From Bacteroidales bacterium (GTDB lineage: Bacteria > Bacteroidota > Bacteroidia > Bacteroidales > Porphyromonadaceae): a stretch of 5,346 bases of DNA. The DNA lies in the NCBI GenBank assembly GCA_004555765.1, contig SFHG01000078.1:1-5346 (forward strand), read 5' to 3'. The notes beneath the pieces were generated by a model. That model saw only the letters and a list, made by a program, of their open reading frames with translations, did no database searches and had not been told where the DNA came from. Positions 1-4,802 of the stretch are shown here, piece by piece (positions within the stretch are counted from its first letter, which is position 1; the number at the start of each line of letters is the position of its first letter). The translations under genes were made by a program, and so were the position numbers.

Positions 1-1571
1 GAGACGAAGATACTGCGGCGCACTTTTTCGAGCGCTTCTGCCATCTGTCCCATCTGGGGGTACCGAGAGGCGTAAGAGGCAAAAGCCGACCGCTCTGCTT
101 CACTCAGGAAACTCGATGCCGGTCCCATAACGAGCACAAAAAGCGTCACTCCGACCGTAATGACCACCGAGATCTGCATTGCTCTCAAGTAGTCCTTGCG
201 CTTCGTGGCGTCCCTGTCCTTGAGCAAAAGCGAGAGTCCCCATACCGCAAAGATCGGCAGGGTAAACTCTGCCACCACAAGAATGGACGATGGCGTTCGA
301 AACTTATTGTACAGCGGAAAATAGTCAATAAAGAAGTTGGTCAACGCTGGGAAGTTATGTCCCCAAGAGAGCATCACGGTGAGCGCCGTCACTGCTATGA
401 GCGCCCACTTCATCGGTCCTTTGGCCACTATCATTCCGAAAAAGGCAAGGAGCAGGACAAACGCACCGACATAGACAGGACCGGCAGTAAAAGGTTGGTC
501 ACCCCAGTAACGGTTTTGCTGAGCCACAAACTGAGCCACTTCACCCTGCAGACCCTCCTCCATTACCTTCTCTCCCCCGATCGCCGCAGAGTAACCGCCT
601 TTGGCATCCGGGATAAGAAAAGTAAGCATCTCGTCAATGCCGTAGCTCCACTGAGTGATATAGGCTTTGTCGAGACCGTCCTTCTCGGGCTTTGGACTCT
701 CGTCGTTGCCGGGTACCGTGATCTCCCGTCCCCCGCGCATAGTCTCTTTTTGGTACTCCCATGTGTGATAGAGGTTGGAGCCGTTGATGAGGAGACCGAG
801 TACTCCACCGAGTAGCACTGCTCCGAGAGCTTTGCCGAAATGTACCCATTCTTTGGTCTTGGCAGTCTCCACAGCCCAAGCAATGACCATCGCAACCATC
901 ACGAAAGCGAAATAATAGCTCATCTGGACGTGGTTGGAGTAGACCTGAAGTGCCGTGAAGATGCCGGTCACAACGGCGCCCAAGACGTATCTTCGGCGGT
1001 GAAAGGCATAGACAAAGCCCGCAATCGTAGGTGGCACATAAGCCAGTGCCAAGAGTTTCCACAAGTGTCCCGCGTCAATAAGTATCAAGAAGTAGGACGA
1101 AAAAGTCCACATCAAGGCACCCAATATACTGAGGCTCCACTTGGTACCCCAACTTTTGAAAAAAAGCAGCCCGCCCATAAGGAGCATAAAAAGGAGATAA
1201 GTGTCTCCCGGCATCAAATCAAGGGGCCACTCCAAGCGTAAAAATTCACCAAAGTCCCTGACAGGATGCACGGAAGGGTAGCTCGGCGATATCTGATAGG
1301 TGGGCATTCCCCCGAAGAGGCTCCCCGTCCATCTCGACACTTCACCCGTCTCTTCCTCGAAAGCCTTTACATCCCGCCCTGTGCCGGCAGCTGCTGCGCC
1401 GTCCATCTGGAAAAGCACCCTACCCTCGAAAGCGGCGGGATAAAAGTAGGCGTAGCTCAGCGCCACAAAGAGCACGATGATGCCCGCGATGATGGTCGGG
1501 GTCATCCGGTACCAAGGTTTGTGTTTCTTCCCTCCTCCTGTGATGTTCTCCCGAGTGTATTGGTGAGCCAT
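1..1571 (-). CDS. YfhO-family polytopic membrane protein, C-terminus cut by window edge
   Basis: An open frame runs from the ATG at 1571-1569 leftward off the window with no stop: 523 complete codons plus two bases. After a basic N-terminus, a first membrane segment lies at about residues 24-45, followed by a periplasm-facing loop with FQMDG (54-58) and W-x-GSLFGGMPTYQI (81-94). Further hydrophobic segments lie near 122-138, 146-165, 172-190, 196-232, 246-263, 363-383, 388-402, 429-450 and 466-483. Other landmarks are AGHLWK (167-172), NHVQMSYY (213-220), RYWGDQPFTAGP (354-365), WGHNFP (403-408) and YNKFRTPSS (421-429). This pattern matches the large YfhO-like proteins of Bacteroidota, which usually exceed 800 residues, so roughly a third or more is probably missing. 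Gram-positive YfhO proteins act in GT-C-type or undecaprenyl-phosphate-sugar glycosylation of envelope polymers; the Bacteroidota role is not established. It is transcribed away from the tlpA-like gene. No Shine-Dalgarno is visible. I am confident of the family and less so of the function. Confidence 0.88.
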   Translation of the reverse strand, partial: MAHQYTRENITGGGKKHKPWYRMTPTIIAGIIVLFVALSYAYFYPAAFEGRVLFQMDGAAAAGTGRDVKAFEEETGEVSRWTGSLFGGMPTYQISPSYPSVHPVRDFGEFLRLEWPLDLMPGDTYLLFMLLMGGLLFFKSWGTKWSLSILGALMWTFSSYFLILIDAGHLWKLLALAYVPPTIAGFVYAFHRRRYVLGAVVTGIFTALQVYSNHVQMSYYFAFVMVAMVIAWAVETAKTKEWVHFGKALGAVLLGGVLGLLINGSNLYHTWEYQKETMRGGREITVPGNDESPKPEKDGLDKAYITQWSYGIDEMLTFLIPDAKGGYSAAIGGEKVMEEGLQGEVAQFVAQQNRYWGDQPFTAGPVYVGAFVLLLAFFGMIVAKGPMKWALIAVTALTVMLSWGHNFPALTNFFIDYFPLYNKFRTPSSILVVAEFTLPIFAVWGLSLLLKDRDATKRKDYLRAMQISVVITVGVTLFVLVMGPASSFLSEAERSAFASYASRYPQMGQMAEALEKVRRSIFV

Positions 1572-1579
1572 TAAAATAA

Positions 1580-1611
1580 CAAACTTATTTCGTTTCTTTA
1601 TCTTGGTGAAA
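1580..1611 (-). promoter_or_regulatory. Candidate Bacteroidota-type promoter for the YfhO-family gene
   Basis: On the minus strand TAAGTTTG (1587-1580) fits the -7 consensus TAnnTTTG exactly. TTTC (1611-1608) stands 20 bases upstream, in the place of the -33 TTTG and one base off consensus. Transcription would start within a few bases of the ATG at 1571, giving an almost leaderless mRNA, which makes the call uncertain. A second exact -7 match, TATGTTTG at 1671-1664, would give a leader of about 85 bases but has no -33 element at 19-21 bases. Confidence 0.4.
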
Positions 1612-1625
1612 TCATTGGGCGGGAT

Positions 1626-1647
1626 CCGAAGCAATTCCGGTCTTCGG
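1626..1647. other. Short hairpin in the divergent intergenic region
   Basis: CCGAAG (1626-1631) and CTTCGG (1642-1647) can form a 6-bp stem with a 10-base loop in the leader region of the YfhO-family gene. There is no adjacent T-tract, so it does not look like a terminator, and no protein-binding motif is recognised. It lies between the two candidate -7 elements of the minus-strand gene. It could be fortuitous. Confidence 0.2.
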
Positions 1648-1702
1648 CAAGTCTTCGCCTACACAAACATACCCATAAAACCCAAAAACGAGACCCTTGA
1701 CT

Positions 1703-1712
1703 CACTTTCCAT
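1703..1712. repeat. Left copy of 10-bp target-site duplication
   Basis: CACTTTCCAT sits immediately outside the left terminal inverted repeat of the 360-bp element. The ten bases immediately outside the right terminus, at 2073-2082, read CACTTTCTAT, so 9 of 10 match. A direct repeat abutting both ends of an inverted-repeat element is the expected footprint of transposition; the single difference suggests the insertion is not very recent. Confidence 0.75.
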
Positions 1713-1733
1713 CAGGGCTGACGCATTAGAAAC
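1713..1733 (+). repeat. Left terminal inverted repeat of the MITE-like element
   Basis: This 21-base end starts CAGGGCTGACG and finishes ATTAGAAAC. Its reverse complement matches 2052-2072 at 20 of 21 positions. The inverted match stops at the flanking direct repeat on the outside and becomes patchy at 1734 on the inside, which fixes the element boundary to within about a base. Confidence 0.8.
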
Positions 1734-1805
1734 ATTTCGAGATTATGGTTGTATGTAAAGTCCCGGAAGGGGCGGAAGGGTACAGAGTGTCCTAATCTTG
1801 GTAGA

Positions 1806-1840
1806 CCGTGGCAAAGGGTCCTCTGGGCTCGTAGCCACGG
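1806..1840. other. Internal hairpin within the MITE-like element
   Basis: CCGTGGC (1806-1812) and GCCACGG (1834-1840) are perfect 7-base inverted partners separated by 21 bases. This stem partly competes with the long-range pairing of 1801-1808 with 1972-1979. Two more small hairpins lie near the centre of the element: GCTCC/GGAGC at 1870-1881 and TGGCT/AGCCA at 1896-1912. Confidence 0.35.
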
Positions 1841-2051
1841 GGCGTCAGCGATATTCTCACCCTTTTACGGCTCCGAGGAGCTGAATAGATATTTTTGGCT
1901 CCTGTGAAGCCACAGAAATCGAGGAAGAACGTCCGTTCCCCGTACATCGACCGCTGACGCGGTCTTCGTGCCGGTCTACTACCGAGATTCGGCTCCGTTG
2001 GTGCCGTTCTGCCCCTCATATGGCTTTATCCGATGATTCTTTGTTGGCAAA

Positions 2052-2072
2052 GTTTCTAATGCGTCCGCCCTG
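2052..2072 (-). repeat. Right terminal inverted repeat of the MITE-like element
   Basis: GTTTCTAATGCG at the inner side running to GCCCTG at the outer edge is the inverted partner of 1713-1733, with one mismatch (C at 2066 where the left copy predicts A). The ten bases immediately to the right form the second copy of the target-site duplication. Confidence 0.8.
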
Positions 2073-2082
2073 CACTTTCTAT
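2073..2082. repeat. Right copy of 10-bp target-site duplication
   Basis: CACTTTCTAT abuts the right end of the element and matches 1703-1712 at nine of ten bases. It lies about 18 bases upstream of the candidate -33 element of the tlpA-like gene, so the insertion went in just upstream of that promoter. Confidence 0.75.
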
Positions 2083-2099
2083 ATTCAATCTGTTGCCTC

Positions 2100-2130
2100 T
2101 TGTCCGAGTGAACAAAATGATGTAACTTTG
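2100..2130 (+). promoter_or_regulatory. Candidate Bacteroidota-type promoter for the tlpA-like gene
   Basis: TTG (2100-2102) is followed after 20 bases by TAACTTTG (2123-2130), an exact fit to the TAnnTTTG -7 element with the usual 19-21 base spacing. Transcription would begin near 2137, giving a leader of roughly 55-65 bases before the ATG at 2192 or 2201. The promoter lies wholly outside the MITE-like element. Confidence 0.6.
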
Positions 2131-2191
2131 GACTTCAAAAAGTTTAAGAATATTAGATATAATCCTTCTGGTTTTTACACAAAAAGATTGA

Positions 2192-2356
2192 ATGCCCCAA
2201 ATGAACCTCCCCCTGCCTACAGCTTTGCTGCTACTCATCTTTTCTTGCGTACCAAAACCCGATACATTCCGGCTCTCGTGACACAATCTACCAAAAGAGC
2301 TGGACGGCTCTTACCTTTACTTCATCACTCAGGATGGTGTCCGAGACTCTGTACTT
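2192..2356 (+). pseudogene. 5' end of the tlpA-like lipoprotein gene, interrupted by an in-frame TGA
   Basis: The frame opens at ATG 2192 (second ATG at 2201) and reads MPQMNLPLPTALLLLIFSC, a hydrophobic stretch ending in a lipobox-like IFSC with the Cys codon at 2246-2248. It continues VPKPDTFRLS and then meets TGA at 2279-2281. The same frame goes on HNLPKELDGSYLYFITQDG and joins the downstream open frame without any shift. The piece after the stop reads like the start of a DUF4369 domain (S-x-HNLPKELDGSYLYF), where x is commonly Gly, so a GGA-to-TGA change is the simplest explanation. No ATG occurs between the stop and GTG 2357. As read, only a 26-29 residue peptide is made from this start. 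A base-call error remains possible. The n-region lacks Lys or Arg, which is unusual for an export signal. Confidence 0.7.
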
Positions 2357-3301
2357 GTGGAGGATGGAGCTTTTGTATACCTGTCCGACCAAACGGACAC
2401 ACTCCGACTGTCCTACCTTGTGTCTCCCGTCTCCTTCGGGAACCTTCCTGTGGTGTGTGAACCCGGAAATTTCACGTTGGAGCGAGACAGTGCCGGCTCC
2501 TACGTCATCGTTGCCCAAAATCCTATGAGTATCAATGCACGGTTCCGTGCGTACAAGACGCGCCTCTCACAAACACTCGATCCGATTACGGCAGACCTCA
2601 AGGTTCTGAATGACCGCTACACTTTGAATAAAGGCAACAGTGACTCCCTGTCTCTCATCGAGAAAGAGATGATCCGGATGAGCGACCTATTCGCCTCCAA
2701 GCACGAAGAGCTGGTTCGTGCGGTGTATGAAGAGAACCGGGATAACGTCATCGGACTTCTTGCGTTCTCCTCTATGTCTTTCCCGAGTGATTCCGCCTTT
2801 ATGTCCGCATACGAAAGGGCAGGCAAGGCAGTCAAGGCGAATGTGAAGCTCTTGAAAAAGTACAAGTCGATCGAAAAAGCCGTGGCTACGTCCTCGGGCA
2901 AGCCGTTTAGCGGCGACTTCGTAATTTCTGACGGTGAAGGCAGCTCGCTGAATCCCGCGAACTACTACGGTAAGGGCAAGTATCTGCTCGTAGACTTCTG
3001 GGCTTCATGGTGTCTGCCTTGCCGCGTAGCTATGCCGCATCTGTCTGAGATGTCCGAGAAATATGCCGACATCCTCAATGTCGTAAGCATAGGCGTATGG
3101 GAAAACGCAAAAGCAGATAACGACAAGGCCGCAAAAGAGGTCGGCATATCTTGGCCACACATCTACGACGCGGACAGCCTGAGCGTGAAAAAATACGGTC
3201 TCCAAGGAGTTCCCACGCTTATGCTTGTCGATCCGGATGGCACTATCCTCGTCCGCACATACAATCACAAAGACATTCAGAAAGCGCTCAGTGAGCTGTA
3301 A
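2357..3301 (+). CDS. TlpA-family thiol-disulfide oxidoreductase with N-terminal DUF4369-like domain (signal peptide cut off by upstream stop)
   Basis: The intact frame, opening at GTG 2357, gives 314 residues and ends at TAA 3299-3301. The gene very likely began at ATG 2192 or 2201; from 2201 it would have 366 codons counting the TGA, a usual length for this family. Numbering from 2201, a lipoprotein signal ends at Cys16, a beta-rich DUF4369-like domain covers about 22-110, a helical charged linker follows (about 110-220), and a TlpA/thioredoxin-like domain covers about 225-366. The active site is WASWCLPC with Cys271 and Cys274, and the cis-proline loop is GVPTLML (Pro338), followed by the VDPDGTI strand. 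Family members are anchored in the envelope and exchange thiols with periplasmic proteins, for example in cytochrome c maturation or redox repair; the substrate here is unknown. All catalytic residues are intact, so loss of function, if real, comes only from the missing export signal. GTG 2357 is merely the first start codon after the stop and has no ribosome-binding site, so internal initiation is doubtful. Confidence 0.82.
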   Translation: MEDGAFVYLSDQTDTLRLSYLVSPVSFGNLPVVCEPGNFTLERDSAGSYVIVAQNPMSINARFRAYKTRLSQTLDPITADLKVLNDRYTLNKGNSDSLSLIEKEMIRMSDLFASKHEELVRAVYEENRDNVIGLLAFSSMSFPSDSAFMSAYERAGKAVKANVKLLKKYKSIEKAVATSSGKPFSGDFVISDGEGSSLNPANYYGKGKYLLVDFWASWCLPCRVAMPHLSEMSEKYADILNVVSIGVWENAKADNDKAAKEVGISWPHIYDADSLSVKKYGLQGVPTLMLVDPDGTILVRTYNHKDIQKALSEL

Positions 3302-3338
3302 CAGACCCAAAGCCACCTTATCTCCGACAGATTTTGCA

Positions 3339-3390
3339 CGTACCGAGCGTCTCCTCTTGCCCGTACCGACACTTCCGCGAGACACGTACC
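3339..3390. repeat. CGTACC motif repeated three times at 23-bp spacing
   Basis: CGTACC occurs at 3339-3344, 3362-3367 and 3385-3390, exactly 23 bases apart each time. The first and third copies share CACGTACC, and the first and second share CGTACCGA. The rest of each 23-base unit is only weakly similar. This could be a decayed tandem repeat or a set of evenly phased binding sites; chance cannot be excluded. Confidence 0.35.
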
Positions 3391-3445
3391 TACGAAACCT
3401 TTTTGGTCTGTATCCCCTTTTTCGTGCTACGGGTGTACGGGCAAG
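3356..3445. repeat. 11-bp perfect inverted repeat in the tlpA-lipoprotein spacer
   Basis: CTTGCCCGTAC (3356-3366) and GTACGGGCAAG (3435-3445) are exact reverse complements separated by 68 bases. The spacer between tlpA and the lipoprotein gene (3302-3496) holds no gene and no clear -33/-7 promoter. The right arm is not followed by a T-tract, so this is not a standard terminator. It could form a large stem-loop in a read-through transcript, or be the remnant of a small inverted-repeat element; no flanking direct repeat is visible. Confidence 0.4.
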
Positions 3446-3496
3446 TCCGTCAAAAAGCAGCAAAATAAAATCTTTTCTTCATTTTTATTCAACGCC

Positions 3497-4795
3497 ATGA
3501 GAAATATCGGGTTAAAGAGAAGTATCCTTCCCCTTGCCTTAGCGGCATCGGTACTGTTTTTTTCGTGCCGAACTGCCGGATCGGACAATGTTCCCGAGAG
3601 AGATTCCTCCCCGGCGGCAGTGTCCGGATCTCTTTACGTGTACGGGTTGGACATCAAACTGTCCGGAGCCACGCTTAAGCACTATTCGGATCAGCGACAA
3701 ACGACCATTGAGGAGTTTGAGTACACTCATTCGTACGATAAGGCAGGCGAAAAGGTGACCAATACCTTGACAGGACGACGTGCAGGACGAGATATGGTCA
3801 AATACGGCTATCACACCCTTACCCTCTACGAACCGGGTATAGGGTATGACGACCTGGCGCAGAGTATATCGGGTGCCGGAGCGGTGGTTACCTTTCACAT
3901 CTTCGGCGAGCCGGGTGTCACGGTGCCTACGGGGAAACTGGTCTCATCCAAAGATCCCGTCCCCGGCACTTTCAAGGCCTACTATAGTTCCTCCTACGAT
4001 GCCTCCGATCCGAACCTGACACGGATTGCTTCCGCCAAGTCTGCTACACTGGATTTGACCATCATCTCCGGTGACAAAGTGAAAGCCGCCTTTACACTCG
4101 AAATGGCGAGCGGCACTATAGTTTCTGGCACCTACGAAGGAACCTGTAAAGAACTGGATGACCAAAACGTCGCTTTCTCGCAAGGCGAAGGCATAATTAT
4201 GAGAGGATATACCCCAAAATATCTTTTGCAGATTGAAAAGGACGGAGCTGTCGTCCAACAGGCAGAGCAGCCCTCCGGTGCGGTCTTGCAGTCTTTGTTG
4301 AACACCGGTAAGGGGGAGTCCGTCACCGGGACTCAAGCGGCCGAGGCTCCGGAATTGGTTGACGTAATGTTGCTCAAGAATAAAGAAACCGGGGACTTCA
4401 CCTTCATCTCCCCCGTAAAAAATCCGCTTGCAGATCAGCAATACGTCTGGGGGAAAGGATGGTTTCCGATATACAGATATTTCCCGAATACGACCTACTT
4501 TCAAGAGGCTCCATCGGATTTCACGGATCAGAGTTATAGGGATCTTGACACGAAAGGATTTAATTTTGAAGTCCGGAAAGACGAGTCCCTTCGGATTTCT
4601 CCGGACTACCGGGGTTACATCCTTTTCTCGACCACACAGGGTATGAAAGGCGTCATAAAGGTAGTGGACTATGCCAAATCCGAGGTCATCAGGAAGCTTT
4701 ACTACGGAACCACCTATCAATTGTACCACGTAACGGACGGGTTTGTCATCGACTATAAAGTGGAATCGGTCCCTGTAATCCCGCTGATCGGATAA
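3497..4795 (+). CDS. Outer-membrane/surface lipoprotein of unrecognised family, paired with a TonB receptor
   Basis: The 432-residue product starts at ATG 3497 and stops at TAA 4793-4795. Residues 1-24 are a good lipoprotein signal: basic n-region (R2, K7, R8), hydrophobic core, and lipobox LFFSC with Cys24; a serine- and acid-containing stretch follows (RTAGSDN). The mature part is beta-rich with no membrane segments. It appears as two halves: about 40-240, with LSGATLKHYSD and SGTIVSGTYEGTC, and about 287-432, with FTFISPVKNP, a tryptophan/tyrosine-rich patch (YVWGKGWFPIYRYFPN) and a closing GYILFSTTQGMKGVIKVVDY (373-392). A low-complexity linker rich in Gly, Thr, Ala and Glu (about 257-287) separates them. 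I do not recognise the family. Ending 7 bases before a SusC-type receptor strongly suggests one operon and a shared role in ligand capture at the cell surface, although in Sus systems the SusD partner normally lies downstream of SusC. A HmuY-like or other ligand-binding lipoprotein is conceivable but not supported by a motif. No Shine-Dalgarno is seen. Confidence 0.85.
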   Translation: MRNIGLKRSILPLALAASVLFFSCRTAGSDNVPERDSSPAAVSGSLYVYGLDIKLSGATLKHYSDQRQTTIEEFEYTHSYDKAGEKVTNTLTGRRAGRDMVKYGYHTLTLYEPGIGYDDLAQSISGAGAVVTFHIFGEPGVTVPTGKLVSSKDPVPGTFKAYYSSSYDASDPNLTRIASAKSATLDLTIISGDKVKAAFTLEMASGTIVSGTYEGTCKELDDQNVAFSQGEGIIMRGYTPKYLLQIEKDGAVVQQAEQPSGAVLQSLLNTGKGESVTGTQAAEAPELVDVMLLKNKETGDFTFISPVKNPLADQQYVWGKGWFPIYRYFPNTTYFQEAPSDFTDQSYRDLDTKGFNFEVRKDESLRISPDYRGYILFSTTQGMKGVIKVVDYAKSEVIRKLYYGTTYQLYHVTDGFVIDYKVESVPVIPLIG

Positions 4796-4802
4796 TCGCA
4801 TT

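Larger units (their letters stand above)
1713..2072. mobile_element. MITE-like non-autonomous element, 360 bp
   Basis: The segment begins CAGGGC and ends GCCCTG. Its outer 21 bases on each side are inverted copies of each other with one mismatch, and it is flanked by a 10-bp direct repeat with one mismatch. There is no transposase and no long convincing gene inside. Beyond the termini, the two halves pair again in nested order: 1768-1780 with 2004-2016 (11/13), 1794-1798 with 1985-1989 (5/5), 1801-1808 with 1972-1979 (8/8) and 1842-1850 with 1952-1960 (9/9), so a long imperfect stem-loop is possible. This is the architecture of a miniature inverted-repeat transposable element mobilised in trans. 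A 9-10 bp duplication occurs with some IS4-related transposases, but the parent IS cannot be named from this window. A 75-residue arginine-rich open frame on the minus strand (2019-1792) follows the element's arms and is probably not a gene. The element lies between two divergent promoter regions and interrupts neither. Confidence 0.78.

Noticed and set aside
357..1574. Several plus-strand open frames of 100-150 codons
   Set aside because: They are antisense to the YfhO-family protein, whose continuous 523-codon frame, membrane segments and family motifs identify the coding strand.
1626..1647. Hairpin CCGAAG/CTTCGG as a transcription terminator
   Set aside because: There is no T-tract on either side and no gene ends nearby; both neighbouring genes start in this region.
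1664..1671. TATGTTTG as the main promoter of the YfhO-family gene
   Set aside because: The -7 match is exact, but no TTTG-like -33 element lies 19-21 bases upstream, so it is kept only as an alternative.
1792..2019. 75-residue arginine-rich open frame on the minus strand inside the MITE-like element
   Set aside because: It lies wholly between the element's inverted arms, has strongly biased composition and no domain, and is explained by a GC-rich structured element. The coding claim would need conserved reading frame across copies.
2279..2281. TGA read as glycine or selenocysteine
   Set aside because: The gene set is Bacteroidota, where TGA is a stop, and no other TGA occurs within about 1,500 sense codons. 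The site is not a Cys position, and I saw no convincing selenocysteine-type stem-loop just downstream. A nonsense change or base-call error is simpler.
2020..2460. 146-codon plus-strand frame starting inside the element and overlapping the tlpA-like 5' end
   Set aside because: It overlaps the lipobox-containing frame that continues as the TlpA-like protein, crosses the element border and encodes no recognisable domain.
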